Positions 19,195-30,157 of a DNA stretch of 64,000 nucleotides are shown one piece after another. The notes below the pieces were generated by a model that was not told the DNA's origin, did not search any database, and saw only the letters and a program-made list of their open reading frames with translations. The DNA is taken from NCBI GenBank assembly GCA_963383645.1, contig OY726561.1, positions 137,695,227 through 137,759,226 of the forward strand, read 5' to 3'. The stretch is from Muscardinus avellanarius. Lineage: Eukaryota; Chordata; Mammalia; Rodentia; Gliridae. The position numbers were made by a program, and so were the translations under genes. Within the stretch, counting starts at the first letter, position 1. Each line of letters starts with the position of its first letter.

Positions 19195-19252
<58 letters not shown>

Positions 19253-19258
19253 TTTTTT
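19169..19258. repeat. (TA)n and poly-T tract
   Basis: Two tatata arrays are followed by a long run of T that forms the tail of the next minus-strand SINE. Confidence 0.95.
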
Positions 19259-19321
19259 TGTGGTCCTGGGGGTGGAACCCAGAGGCACTCTACCTCTGAG
19301 CCACACCACCAGCCCTAGTTT

Positions 19322-19361
<40 letters not shown>

Positions 19362-19365
19362 TATC
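19259..19365 (-). mobile_element. B1-dID ID-half fragment, minus, plus (TTTC)n
   Basis: ggtcctgggggtggaaccc to cagccctagt is followed by about 45 bases of tttc repeat. Confidence 0.8.
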
Positions 19366-19370
19366 TATTT

Positions 19371-19798
19371 TTGTGGTCCTGGGGATGGAACCCAGGGGCA
19401 TTCTACCTCCTAGCTACACCCTCAGCCCTAGTTTTTATTCTTTATTTTGAAACAGGGTCTCACTGAGTTGCAAAGGGCCTCACTAAGTAGCTGAGGCTGT
19501 CCTCAAACCACGATCCTGCTGGGCATGGTGGCGCACGCTTGTGATCCCTGCGCTTGGGAGGCGGAGACAGGAGGATCGCGCAGGTTCGAAGCCAGCCGCG
19601 CGCGCTGGCTTAGGAGACCCTGTTTCCAAAATGAAAATGTAAAAAATAGGTCTGGGAGTGTAGCCCGGAGGTAGAAGGGCTTCCAGGAACCCCAGTACCA
19701 CCAAAAAAAAAAAAAAAAACAAAAAAAAAACCCCACGATCCTCTTGTCTGAACCTCCCAAATGCTGGGATTATAAGCGTGCGCCACCACGCCCGGCTT
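19371..19798 (-). mobile_element. B1-dID SINE, minus, split by a plus-strand copy
   Basis: The outer pieces are 19371-19516 and 19733-19798 (ending cacgcccggctt). The string ccacgatcct is duplicated at the break. Confidence 0.9.
19517..19732 (+). mobile_element. B1-dID SINE, young short subtype, nested
   Basis: It carries the hairpin ccagccgcgcgcgctgg, gcttccaggaaccccagtacc and a poly-A tail. It is inserted in the opposite orientation within an older copy. Confidence 0.93.
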
Positions 19799-20033
19799 TA
19801 AAAAAATATTTTTTTTACTAAAGTATTATAAGTATACATCATACTGAGATCCAAAGTGATGCAAATCTACCCAGCACTTGGGGTGTTTCCCTCTGGATCC
19901 CCCGCCTCCTCCCACCCTCCCCGACGTTAGTGCGATTGGTAAGGACCCCTTCATATGCGGACAGAACATTATTTGAACTGTCCTCTCCCTCAAACCTTTC
20001 CCCTCCCCCACCTCTTCCACTGTTCTACTGCGC

Positions 20034-20080
<47 letters not shown>

Positions 20081-20568
20081 TCTGAAGTCCCTCTTGCTCC
20101 CTCTTTTCTAGAGAGAAATGTCCTCCCCTACTTTTATTTACCTAAGAGCAATAATTAGTTACTCCTTTGGATTTAGGATACTTTAAGATCTTTTTTGGTG
20201 ACACCCTCATTGGCTGAAATGTCTTGAGCCAGATACAATTTCCCTGGTCAGCTCGCTACTCTGAAGATATGAAAAATGCCTGGGCAGAGCCCGGGGAGAA
20301 GCTCCCTCCAAGCAGAGAACTGACCTCCTCGCTGGCCCGGCACCAAGGCTCCACGTCAGCGCTCGCCCCAGCAAAGGGCTGGGAACAGCCTGCAGGTCTC
20401 CAAAGACAACTTAGAGTTCCTTTACCCCAGTGATTAGAAGCCACAGGTCAAGGAAGAGAGACTGTAGCGCTGTGTATAAAAGCTGAGGGAGAAAGGTCTG
20501 GTTTCTGTTTTTCAGTGGAGAGTTTCGTGGATATGCCAAGCCAGTCCACCAAAGATGTCCAGTTCCAG

Positions 20569-20571
<3 letters not shown>
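19799..20571. other. Intron 1 sequence with a (CT)n tract
   Basis: About 38 bases of CT repeat lie at 20038-20076. The rest, including 20220-20480, is unique-looking with no recognised domain or splice pattern. Confidence 0.6.
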
Positions 20572-20617
<46 letters not shown>

Positions 20618-20800
20618 TCCCAGGGACATTCTACCTTGGAGCTACACCCCTAGTCTGATTTTATTTTTTATTTAGAAACGGTCTCACTAGGTTGCCTAAA
20701 GTCTCACTCAATTGCTAAGGCTGACCTCAAACCTGTGATCCTCCTGGCCCAGCCTCCCAAGTACTGGGATCGCAGGTGAGTGCCACCATACCAGGTTTTC
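20572..20800 (-). mobile_element. B1-dID SINE, minus, with (GT)n at its 3' end
   Basis: A 45-base GT repeat replaces the start of the ID half. The copy continues atcccagggacattctacct to gccaccataccaggtt. Confidence 0.88.
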
Positions 20801-20849
20801 AGCTTCTTCTTATTACTTTTCTGTAACACTAAGATAATATTATATGCCT

Positions 20850-20925
20850 TATGGATTCTAAATACATTTTAAAAAGTGCCTGGCATCTTAGTGAGTGCTG
20901 GTGATCTGTTAGTTATCATTGCAAT
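20850..20925 (+). mobile_element. MIR fragment, plus
   Basis: aaagtgcctggcatcttagtg and gttagttatcatt resemble the 3' part of MIR. Confidence 0.5.
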
Positions 20926-21208
20926 TCTCCTTTAAGAGAAGTATAAGGGGGAAAAAGGGTTATGGGTCTTGAGAAGTCCATGCTTTTGGTCAAAGGTACT
21001 GTTCAAACACAAACAATAAAGCCAAAAGCGAGCCCAAGGGCCACGAGATGGAAGTCTGTCCCAGCCAAAACTCAGGCAGGAAGAGGAAGTCACTGTGGAA
21101 AATCTGTTTAACTCTTGATCACATTTTGTATGTGTATTTTTCCAGTTTTCATTGGGCCAGTGGCTCAACAATTTGGAAAGAAAACTGCCCAAACTTAGAA
21201 GATGTTGA
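20926..21208. other. Intron 1 sequence, nothing recognised
   Basis: I see no gene or repeat. Confidence 0.5.
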
Positions 21209-21209
21209 A

Positions 21210-21429
21210 GCCGGGCGTGGTGGCACACGCTTGTAATCCCCGTGCTTGGGAGGCTGAGACAGGAGGATTGCACATGTTTGAAGTCAGCCTCAGCTACCTA
21301 GTGAGGCTCTCAGCAACCTAGTGAGACCCTGATTCCAAATAAAATATAAAATAGGTCTGGGAGTATAGCTCAGAGATAGGACGCCTCTGGGTTCCACCCC
21401 CAGTACCACCAAAAAAAAAAAAAAAAAAA
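21210..21429 (+). mobile_element. B1-dID SINE with clear target duplication
   Basis: It is full length with a poly-A tail. aagatgttgaag occurs on both sides. Confidence 0.95.
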
Positions 21430-21555
21430 AAGATGTTGAAGTATTTCATCCTTTGAGACCAATTAGAATAACTGGGGGGTGGGACGGACCCCGGCATCTT
21501 AATTAACTGGTCATGTGCACATTATAAAACATACCTGTGGAAATTGTATTAGGAT

Positions 21556-21764
21556 GTACATGTTAATATTAGTTACAGTGTTTGAGCCATTAGCCGGGTA
21601 GTCATTTTAGTGTATTAAGCCTCACGATGACTCCATGAGGAAGTAACATCCCTGTGTTTACCAACGATGAAACCGAGGCCCAGACAAGCCAAGTTACTCA
21701 TCCGAAATCACACAGCTAGTCAGAGGTGGAGCTGGCGGCCATTCAACCGCAGGTGGTTTTAAGG
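21556..21764 (-). mobile_element. MIR SINE (ancient), minus orientation
   Basis: The blocks gatgaaaccgaggcccaga, caagttactcatccgaaatc and acacagctagtcagaggtgg are a good match to the reverse-complement MIR core. Confidence 0.85.
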
Positions 21765-21767
21765 TCA

Positions 21768-21959
21768 GGCGTGGTGATGCACGCTTGAAATCCCAGCACT
21801 TGGGAGGCTGAGAGAGGAGAATGGCATGTTTGAGGTCAGCCTCAGCAAGTAGTGAGACTCATCAACCTACTGAGACACTATGTCAAAATAAAAATAAAAA
21901 ATAGGGCTGGAATATAGCTCAGAGGTAGAATGCCTCTATTTTAAACCCTGAGTACCAAA
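21768..21959 (+). mobile_element. B1-dID SINE
   Basis: It runs from aggcgtggtgatgcacgctt to ttaaaccctgagtacc. Confidence 0.9.
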
Positions 21960-22006
21960 CCAACTAACCTAGGAGGTCTGGTTCTTGTACTTTTTTGTGT
22001 GTATAT

Positions 22007-22192
22007 GTGGTGCTGAGTACCAAACCCAGGGGCATTCTGCTTCTGAGCTATACTCTTAGCCCTAATTTTACTTTTTGTTTTGAAACAGGGTATCACTATG
22101 TTGTTGAGTCTTCCTAAATGGCTGAGTCTGGTCTCAAACCTGCGATTCTCCTGTCTCAGCCTCCAAAGCACTGGAGGCGTGTGCCACCATTG
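22007..22192 (-). mobile_element. B1-dID SINE, minus
   Basis: It runs from gtggtgctgagtaccaaacc to gaggcgtgtgccaccatt. Confidence 0.9.
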
Positions 22193-22336
22193 GTGTAGTC
22201 CAGAATACGGTAAATTTCTTTGGTATTTATACTTCATTTTCCTCTTTGTTTAAATGTTTAATGCCTTTTATGTATTCCTTCTACCTGGCCTCAGTTTCTT
22301 TCTAGTAACTTAGATTGGAATATACAGGATCAGATC

Positions 22337-22660
22337 CAGGCTTAGTGGCACAAATTTCACTAATGTGGGAGGCTAAGACAGGAGGGTCACAGGCTCAAGG
22401 CCAGCCTCAGCAATGTAGCAAGACTCTGAGCAACTTAGTGAAGTTCTCAGGAACCAAGCAAGACCCTATTTCAAAATAAAAATAAAATAGGGCTGGGGGT
22501 GTGGCTCTGAGGTAGAATGCCCCCGGGCTTCATCCCAAGTACCAAAAAATAAAAAGAAAATTAAATTTTAAAAAAGGAGACGGAAGAAGAAAGAGAGGGA
22601 GGGAAGGAAAGAAAGAAAGAAGGAAGAAAGGAAGGGAAGAAAGAAGGAAGGATTCTTGTA
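22337..22660 (+). mobile_element. B1-dID SINE with purine-rich tail
   Basis: It runs from aggcttagtggcacaaattt to catcccaagtacc. An A-rich then GGAA/GAAA tail extends to about 22650. Confidence 0.88.
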
Positions 22661-22975
22661 GAATAGTCCAGCTCACAAAGACAGAAAGCAGACTGGTGGT
22701 TGCCAAGGGTTAACGACTGTTATTTAGGGGGTAGGAAGTTTCATTTCTGCAAGATGGAAAGCGCCCTGGAGACTGGGTGGGGTGATGATGGCACAACAGA
22801 TAGATGTACTGACTGTCCTTCAACTGGACCCTTAAAAATGGCTTCCATAGTAAACTTTATGTTACTATTCTAAAAAATAATAATCAAGGATCATCTGGGT
22901 TCTATCCAAGAAGTTGGGAAGCTTCCTTTCTGAACTGATGACTCCAGCAAGAGCTTGACATTTACTATGTGGTTC
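22661..22975. other. Intron 1 sequence, nothing recognised
   Basis: I see no gene or clear repeat. Confidence 0.5.
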
Positions 22976-23137
22976 ACAGCTCATGCGTGCGTGGAATCCC
23001 AGTACTTGGGAGGACGCAGGTTCTGGACCAGCCTCGGCAACTTAGTGAGATGCCATTTCCCAATAAAAAAATTAAAAAAATGGCTGGGGGTGTAATTTGG
23101 AGGTAGAATGCCTCTAGGTTCATTCCCCAGTACCACA
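22976..23137 (+). mobile_element. B1-dID SINE, 5' truncated
   Basis: It runs from cacagctcatgcgtgcgtgg to cattccccagtaccac. Confidence 0.87.
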
Positions 23138-23553
23138 AAATAAGTAAATTGATCAATAAAAAGTTAATCAATTGTGATTCATGTCCTCATGCTGATCACG
23201 TCATTGGATCCTACAGACAACTCTGTTGCCTAGGGAGCAGAGCTATGATTATCATCTCCGACTTTAAGCCTGGGAGACTTGAGACGACCCCTGCATGAAG
23301 GAACCCGTCTGCATCCCGATCCTGGTAAATGATGGCGGAGCCTAAATTAATGAAAGTTGAATGCCTGCCTAGGTGTGGCCATCAACTTCTAGCAAAAAGC
23401 ACTGGAGAAGTAATAAGGGGAGTGGGCTTCCGGCCACAGTTCCGAGTAGGAACTGGGCAGGACGGGAAGGTCGACTGGCCCTGGGAATGTGTGGCCTCAC
23501 TTGGATTTGTTCAAGCACAACACGAAAGTAACTCATCCCTCTGAAGAGATGGG
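23138..23553. other. Intron 1 sequence, nothing recognised
   Basis: A 71-codon open frame at 23329-23544 has no recognisable domain and no splice or promoter context. Confidence 0.5.
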
Positions 23554-23830
23554 GCAGCCGGGCGTGGGGGCAAATGCCTGTTATCCCAGTACTTAGGAGG
23601 GTGGGACCAGAGGATTGCAGGCTCGAGGACAGCCTCAGCTACTTAGGGAGACCGTCAGGAATCTCATGAGACCGTTTCCAAACAAAAAATTAAAAAGGAC
23701 TGGGGGTGTAGTGAGGAGGTAGAATGTCCCTGGGTTCCATCCCCAGGATGAGAGAGGGAGAGGGAGAGGGGGAGGGAAGGGGAAAGGAGGGAGATGGGGG
23801 GGGGAGAGAAAGAAGGAGAGAGAGAGGAGA
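23554..23830 (+). mobile_element. B1-dID SINE with GA-rich tail
   Basis: It runs from cagccgggcgtgggggcaaa to ccatccccagga, then a gagagggagagg tract of about 80 bases. Confidence 0.9.
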
Positions 23831-24269
23831 CTGTTTTACACCTGTAGGCTCTTTCCACCAAGGATGTCTTTGTCCCTGGACTTGGGTAGGAATTCTGCAG
23901 GAATTCAATTATGAAGAACAGAAAGCTGCTGCTTGGTGTGAAATGAGTGGGCAGATAGATGAAAGGAGATTGGCCCTGAGTCATAATTATTGAGCTGGTG
24001 GATGCGAACATGGAGATTTACCAGTCTTTTCATTCTCTCTCTCTCTCAAGTTAAAAACAGCCATTCTCCAAAGGTGCTCTGGGAATAAAAAGGGGAAACA
24101 GATGCCATTGTCGCTTCAGGAAACAATTTACTAAGTCCTTTCCTTGAGAGCCACAGGACACAGTAAAGGCTTGGAGGAGCACTGTATTCAAGAGTCCTTT
24201 TAACACAGTTGTAGGGAGTGTGTGTGTTTGTGTGTGTGTGTGTTTCTTTTGTTTTTTTAACTGGTGATG
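23831..24269. other. Intron 1 sequence with a short GT tract
   Basis: A GT-rich run lies at 24218-24243. Otherwise nothing is recognised. Confidence 0.5.
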
Positions 24270-24480
24270 ATCTGTGCGTGGTGGCACATAATTGTGATCC
24301 TAGTACTTGGGAGGCTGAGACAGGAGGATCACAGGTTTGGGGCCACCCTCAGGTACTTAGTGAGGTCCTCTGCAACTTAGTGAGACCCAGTCTCAAAATA
24401 AAGAATAAAATATAGGGCTGGTGGTGTAGCTTGGAAGTAGAATGGCCCTGGGCTAAATCAAGTACTGGGTTCAATAAAAT
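24270..24480 (+). mobile_element. B1-dID SINE, ID end rearranged
   Basis: It starts gatctgtgcgtggtggcaca. The end reads ggctaaatcaagtactggg followed by a repeated gggttcaata. Confidence 0.87.
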
Positions 24481-24507
24481 ACTGTAAAACATACAAACAA
24501 ACAAATG

Positions 24508-24912
24508 ATGAATCCAGGGCCATCCTACCTCTGAGCTATAACTCTAGATCCTTCTTTTTTCTTTAACCTTTTCCTTCGAAACAAGGTCTTCCTAAGTTCC
24601 TAAGACTGGTCCTGTAGCCTTCAGTCCTGTTTCAGCTTCCCAAGTACTAGGATTTTTTTTTTCTTCTGTTGGCAGTGGTACTGGGGGTGGAACCCAGAGG
24701 CTTTCTACCTCTGGGCTATACTCCCAGACATATTTTATATTTTATTTGGAAACAGGGTCTCACCAAGTTGCTGAGAGCCTCACTAGGTACGTGAGGCTGG
24801 CTTTGAACCTCTGCAATCCTCCTGTCTCAGCCTCCCAGGCGCGGAGATTACAAGCATGCACCACCACGCCTGGCAGTACAAAGATTATAAGTATATACTG
24901 CTACAACTGGTT
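24508..24912 (-). mobile_element. B1-dID SINE, minus, split by another copy
   Basis: The outer pieces are 24508-24652 and about 24875-24912 (acaaagattataagtatata). The target string agtact/agtaca...gatt repeats at the junctions. Confidence 0.8.
24653..24874 (-). mobile_element. B1-dID SINE, minus, nested
   Basis: A T-rich tail is followed by gtggtactgggggtggaacc and ends caccaccacgcctggc. Confidence 0.9.
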
Positions 24913-25079
24913 AGCTTAACCCACATTCTGAATAGACTTTGGAAGGTCATTTTTAAAAATTTTTTTCCTCATGCAACACCTGCTAATAAGTGGTGAAACT
25001 TGCATTTCACTGGATGCGCTTCGGTGAATCTGTTTTAAGAGATCACATTATATCTGATGATGAACGAGGGCCCCCCCCC

Positions 25080-25302
25080 TTTTTTTTTTTTTTTGCAGAA
25101 CTAGGGATGAAACCCAGGGGCATCTACCTTTGAGCTCCACCCCCAGCCCTAATTTTTATTCTTTATTTTGAAACAGGGTCTCACTAAGTTGCAGAGGACC
25201 TCACTAAATAGCTGAGGCTGGCCTTGAACTCGTGAACCTGTGATCCTCCAGTCTCAGCCTCCCAAGGATGGGGATTATAAACTTGTACCACATGTCCAGC
25301 TC
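25080..25302 (-). mobile_element. B1-dID SINE, minus, full length
   Basis: A poly-T tail is followed by gcagaactagggatgaaacc and ends accacatgtccagctc. Confidence 0.9.
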
Positions 25303-25491
25303 ATTTTCTACTCTTCTTGCCAACACGGTTTTTCAGAATTGGAAAAGACTTGCTTATTTTTCTCGGATCACTGAAGACAAGCAAAGAAACCATTGAATGA
25401 TCCCGAGTCGGGTTAATACAGTAAGCCTCACAGGGATCTCGGAGCAGAGCCTTGTGCCCGATTTTATACACACAGCAGAGACAGACTACAG

Positions 25492-25940
25492 CCAGTGATT
25501 AGGGACGTGGCCCCTAGAGTCATTGGATTCAAAACCGTCTTTAGGCTGAGGGTGGTAGTACACACCATGATTTCCAGTACTTGAGAGGCTGAGACAGGAG
25601 GATCACAGGTTCTCGGCCAGCCTCAGCTACTTAGTGAGGCCTTCCGCAACTTGGTGAGACCCTGTTTCAAAATAAAGAATAAAAGATAAGTCTGGGGGTG
25701 TCGCTCAGAGGTAGAATACCCCTGGGTTCCATCTCTGGTTCCGCAAATAAATAAAATAAGAAAAAATACTCTCTGCAGATGTGTAACGCAAATATAACCA
25801 GTTGTTTTTATCTAGCAACTCTACTTCCTAGAATTGTTGAAAGGATTGTGTGACAGAACACACCCTGGACTCTCAAATCAGGGCCTGGCATATGGTATAT
25901 ACTCAGTTAACGACTGGTTATTTTCATTATTATGACCACG
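25492..25940 (+). mobile_element. MIR SINE, plus, interrupted by a B1-dID SINE
   Basis: The 5' part agtgattagggacgtggccc lies left of the SINE. The 3' part agggcctggcatatggtata with ttttcattattat lies right of it, in MIR order. Confidence 0.75.
25545..25755 (+). mobile_element. B1-dID SINE inserted in a MIR
   Basis: It runs from ggctgagggtggtagtacac to catctctggttccgc. Confidence 0.9.
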
Positions 25941-26132
25941 TCAATCATGGGCTTCTTTCTTTCATTCTGATTCTTCTAATAATTTTCTAAGGATTTTTCC
26001 TGGCATACAATTTAACCGTTTATAGTCAAATACTCTCTATTTGACTCCAGTCAACTTCTCTATAAAAAGAAGAAAGTGTTATCTTCTGGCCTAAGTCATT
26101 GCAGAGAAGTTGTTTTGTTAAGGACCAAGGGA

Positions 26133-26268
26133 GAGCTGGGGATGGTGGTAAGCTTCTATAATCTCAGTGATTGGGAGGCTAAGACAGGATAGATTTGAGG
26201 TTAGTCTTAGCACACTAGAGACACTTTCAGCAGTTGAGCAAGTTTGTTTCAAAATAAAGAAAAAATGC
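26133..26268 (+). mobile_element. B1-like left half of a SINE, plus
   Basis: It reads agctggggatggtggtaagc to tttgtttcaaaataaag; the next SINE begins where the ID half should be. Confidence 0.8.
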
Positions 26269-26645
26269 TAGACATGGTGGTGCACGCCTATAATCCCATT
26301 TACTTGGAAGGCTAAGATAGGATTGAAGGCCCCAAACCAGCCTCAAAAACTCAGTGAGGCTCTTGTTATATTAACTAATTAATTAATTTGTGATACTAGG
26401 GATGGAACAGGGGCCCTCTACTTCCAGGATACACCCCCAGACCTATTTGATACTTTATTTGGAAACAAGGTCTCACTAAGTTGCTGAGAGCCTCACTAAG
26501 TAGCTGAGGCTGGCTTCAAACCTGCACTCCTCCTATCTCAGCCTCCCAAGTACTGGTAAGTACTGGTATTCTAGGCGTGCGCCACCACGCCCGGCTGAGG
26601 CTCTATTAATTTAGCAAGACCTTGTTTGATTAAAAAATAAATAAA
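26269..26645 (+). mobile_element. B1-dID SINE split by a minus-strand copy
   Basis: The outer pieces are 26269-26364 and 26596-26645. gaggctct is duplicated at the break. Confidence 0.83.
26375..26595 (-). mobile_element. B1-dID SINE, minus, nested
   Basis: A ttaattaa tail is followed by tgtgatactagggatggaac and ends caccacgcccggct. Confidence 0.92.
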
Positions 26646-26647
26646 TA

Positions 26648-26762
26648 AAGCCAGGCGTGGTGGTGCACACAACTTAGTGAGACCCTGTTTCAAAATAAAG
26701 AATAAAAAACAGAGCTGGGGGGGTGTAGCTGGGAGGTAGAACTATCCCTGAATTCAATCCCA
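26648..26762 (+). mobile_element. B1-dID SINE with large internal deletion
   Basis: The start gccaggcgtggtggtgcaca jumps directly to caacttagtgagaccctg. Confidence 0.85.
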
Positions 26763-26850
26763 GGAGGAGGAGGAGCATGAGGAGGAGGAGGAGGAGGAGC
26801 ATGAGGAGGAGGAGGAGGAGGAGAAGGAGAAGATGAAGGAGAAGAAGCAG
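26762..26850 (+). repeat. (GAG)n-type minisatellite
   Basis: This is an imperfect gaggag array with two gaggagcatgag steps. It replaces the tail of the previous SINE. Confidence 0.9.
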
Positions 26851-26851
26851 C

Positions 26852-26920
26852 CTAAAAGTGAAGCTCAGTGGTAGAATACCCCTAGGTTCAGTTCCCAAAA
26901 CAAACAAACAAATAAATAAT
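26852..26920 (+). mobile_element. ID-half fragment
   Basis: Only agtgaagctcagtggtagaa to gttcagttcccaaaac remains, followed by a caaa/aata tail. Confidence 0.7.
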
Positions 26921-26928
26921 AAAAAAGG

Positions 26929-27142
26929 GCCAGGTGTGGTGGCGCACACTTGTCATCCCAGCATTCGGGAGGCTGAGACAGTAGGATCATAGTTCACTGA
27001 TAGTCTCAGCTACTTAGCGAGGCCCTCTGCAACTTAGTGAGACCCTGTTTCGAAATAAAGAATAAAAAATAGGGTTGGGGGTGTAGCTCAAAGGTAGAAT
27101 GCCCCTGGGTTCCATCCCCAGTATGGAAAAAAAAAAAAAAAG
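26929..27142 (+). mobile_element. B1-dID SINE, full length
   Basis: It runs from agggccaggtgtggtggcgc to ccatccccagtatgg, then poly-A. Confidence 0.92.
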
Positions 27143-27143
27143 G

Positions 27144-27197
27144 CGGACTGGGGTCTAGAAGTAGAACACCCCTGGGTTCCATCCCCAGGACCACAAA
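27144..27197 (+). mobile_element. ID-half fragment
   Basis: It reads cggactggggtctagaagta to ccatccccaggaccac. Confidence 0.8.
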
Positions 27198-27586
27198 AGA
27201 ATAGGGAGGGGCAAGGAAGATGTATTAAACAGCCCTTCCTTTACCATTAATGTAGGGAGAGTAGTTAACCTTAGCTTCATGCAATATTTGTTAAATTTTT
27301 GGTTCCATGAGAGCTACCTTTAAAGTCTGGTTCTCCTTGGGAAGAATTAACTTGTAGTTCCTGAATACAGTTTAACCAAGAGTGAAGAGGGAGAAAGAAA
27401 TCTGGGAACAATTTGGCAGCTAAGGGACATTAGCCTGAGCTGCGGAGTAAACATGCAGGAGAGAATCTCCCGCGTCGAGCACCCTGTGATACCTTAAAGG
27501 AGACTGCGGCTCAGTCCACTAGTCCCGGGCCCACACTGTGTCAGGAATGAGAGTGCAGGACAATTTCTACCACCCCTATACTTTTG
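27198..27586. other. Intron 1 sequence, nothing recognised
   Basis: I see no gene or repeat. Confidence 0.5.
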
Positions 27587-27802
27587 TGTGTGTGTTGTAC
27601 TAGAGCTTGAGCCCAGGGGCATCCTACCTCTCAACTACACCGCCAGTCCTATTTTATTTTTCTTATTTGAAAACAAGGTTTTAGGAAGGATCTAAGTTGC
27701 TGTGAGCCTTGCTAGGTTGCTGAGGCTGGCCTTGAACCTGCGATCTTCCTGTCTCAACCTCCCAAATACTGGGATTACAGGCGTGCACCACCATGCTGGG
27801 CT
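27587..27802 (-). mobile_element. B1-dID SINE, minus
   Basis: It runs from tgttgtactagagcttgagc to caccaccatgctgggct. Confidence 0.9.
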
Positions 27803-27975
27803 TCTACTTTTTCAATGTACATTGGCAAGAAAACAGTGAACCAAGTAAAAATCTTCGTCCCAAGGGTGTCCCCATAGAAGCTACATAGCATTATGCTATT
27901 TTTTTTTTCCAACACAGAAGTCTGACAGCTGGCAAATTCCTTGGCCATTAACTGTTGACATGTTTTCTATTATTC

Positions 27976-28083
27976 TCTTTTTGGGGGATCTGGAAATTGA
28001 ACCCAGAAGCATCCTACCTTCGAACTCCACTCTCGCCCTATTTTATATTTTTGTTTGGAAACAGGGACTCACTAAGTTGCTGT
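27976..28083 (-). mobile_element. B1-dID ID-half and linker, minus
   Basis: It reads ggggatctggaaattgaacc to gggactcactaagttgct; the left half is missing. Confidence 0.83.
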
Positions 28084-28229
28084 ATAACAGCAAAAGTTAA
28101 ACGGAAGCAAGCTGGAAAGGAGAAAAAATATAGCTTTAAAATTTAGGAACTTCATTTTCTATATCCCGCAAGGTCTGTTCTTTCTTAGGCAAAAGTATTC
28201 AATAGGCCCATACTTTTATTTTTTTATTT

Positions 28230-28462
28230 TTCTATTTCTTTCTTTCTTTCTTTTTTTTTTGTGGCACTAGGGGTGGAACCCAGGGGATTTTCTACTTCTG
28301 GGCTACACCCCCAGACCTATTTTATACTTTATTTGGAAACAGGGTCTCACTAAGTTGCCGAGAGCCTCACTAAGTAGCTGAGGCTGGCTTCGAACCTGTG
28401 CGATCCTCCTGTCTCAGCCTCCCAAGCGCGGGGATTATGAGCCTGTGCCACCACGCCTGGCT
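28230..28462 (-). mobile_element. B1-dID SINE, minus, full length
   Basis: A tttc/poly-T tail is followed by gtggcactaggggtggaacc and ends caccacgcctggctgg. Confidence 0.92.
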
Positions 28463-28985
28463 GGAGGGCCCTTACTTTTAAAATCATAATGGCCTATCTC
28501 TCCACCTAAAATTCCTGTGATTTGTGGTAAACAAAGGATATCTCCCAAAAGTAGGCATCACCCACCCACCAGCACCTGACCTCAAACCCCAGGGACTAAG
28601 TACTAGGGACTGAGTATTAAGTAGCAACACCAACACAGCAGGGCCCTGCACACTGGATAAGCTACCTGCAAGTTTCTGCTTCTGTAAGCCTGCTTGCTTT
28701 TTTCAGCATAATAGATGGATCACCCCCTCGTGATTTTCTCCCTTATAAGCCCCTACCCCGCAAGTCAGGGCACCCCTCTAGTCAGATTTCTGGCCAGCTG
28801 GTGACGGCTTCAATTGGCACATTCCCTAGACCCTCGGGTCTCTGATTCCTGTAAACCTGCATACAACAGCCGAGGCTGGTCTTGAACCTGCGATCCTCCT
28901 GTCTCAGCCTCCCAAGTACTGGGACTCCATGTGTGCGCCCATGGTGAAGTAAAGATCTACTCACTTTTGCTCTAGCAAATAAAAA
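28463..28985. other. Possible solitary LTR, unclassified
   Basis: The stretch has a cttataagcccctacccc TATA-like block followed by pyrimidine-rich downstream sequence and gtaaagatctactcac near the right end. This layout resembles an LTR U3-R-U5. A SINE fragment interrupts it at 28869-28940. I could not match it to a named family. Confidence 0.3.
28869..28940 (-). mobile_element. B1-like 5' fragment, minus
   Basis: It reads cgaggctggtcttgaacctg to ccatgtgtgcgcc. Confidence 0.8.
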
Positions 28986-29379
28986 ATGAAAAATGTGGGA
29001 AGGAGAAAGAGGGCCCGAGGACCTGCAAAAGACAAGGAGAGGTTTAGAGGCACAGACAGCAGAACAGAGGAAAGGAAAAAGGATTCGAGACAAGCCATAA
29101 AATCAGAGACCCCACATCGCGAGGTAAACCCTCTTTACCCCGGAACTGTCTTTCCACGCATTTACAGCCTATTTCCTGTCCCTAACACCAGGCACCAGCC
29201 ACCCTCCCTGGCCCTTTCCGAAACCGTCACAGTATCACAAGTGGGTAACGATCATTTTAATGACCAACTAAGTCCACATATCGGGAAGGCAGCCTAAAAC
29301 TCGGAGTTTCTCTTTTTATGCTTCAAAGGCTGCTTACAAATATTTATTCCAATTTTCTAATATGCAGTAGCGGTAGAGG
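28986..29379. other. Intron 1 sequence, nothing recognised
   Basis: A 103-codon open frame at 28986-29297 shows no recognisable domain and partly overlaps the possible LTR edge. Confidence 0.45.
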
Positions 29380-29600
29380 CTAGCAGGGCATGGTGGTGCA
29401 CGCCTGTAATCCCAGCACTTGGGAGGCGAGACAGGAGAATTTCAGGTTCAGGGCCAGTCTCAGCAAGCAGCGAGCCTCTCAACAACCTAGTGAGACCTTG
29501 GTTAAAAAAGAAAGAAAGAAAGAAAGAAAAAAAAGGGGGGGGGACTAAGAGCATAGCTTGTAGGTAGAAAGCCCCTGGGTTCAATCCCCAGTACCAATAA
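29380..29600 (+). mobile_element. B1-dID SINE with expanded A/G-rich linker
   Basis: It runs from agcagggcatggtggtgcac to caatccccagtacc. The linker carries gaaa repeats and a run of nine G. Confidence 0.9.
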
Positions 29601-29852
29601 AATTAAACAAGTGAGTAAATAAGAGCAGAAGAGGCTACTAAATTCAGAAAATGTTCGCTCTTGGGTTTGCAGACAAGTAATCATTGCATTGATGAGGCCA
29701 GGTTAGCTTTGCTCCTGATCATCTGAATACATAAACAGCGCCAGCTGTGGCTTCTCCTGGATGGGTGTGGCTGTCAAAAAGGAATCAGAATTCAGGGCAG
29801 GTCTAAAGAAAGAGTAAATAAATAACATCAGCAACAGGAACGGAATGGGGGG
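29601..29852. other. Intron 1 sequence, nothing recognised
   Basis: I see no gene or repeat. Confidence 0.5.
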
Positions 29853-29872
29853 GGGAGAAAGAGAGAGAGAGA

Positions 29873-29934
<62 letters not shown>
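29853..29934 (+). repeat. (GA)n purine tract near ACP3 exon 1
   Basis: A run of eight G leads into about 75 bases of almost pure GA repeat, starting roughly 225 bases into intron 1. Confidence 0.95.
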
Positions 29935-29937
<3 letters not shown>

Positions 29938-30157
29938 TATGAATATCAAGCTAGCGCCCTCTTTTTTTTTTTAGGTTCAGGACTCGTTATTTCTTCATTA
30001 AGAGGAACTTGCAAAACTTGATGTCTGGCCTCCGGAGGAGTCTGCCCAGAACCTAGTCTCCCAGAGGCGGCGGCAGAATGAAACCCGACACTAGGCTTTT
30101 CAGCACCCTGCCAGCCCCGCAGTTTTTAGGAGAAGCCTAGGACAGAAGCAGACTCAC

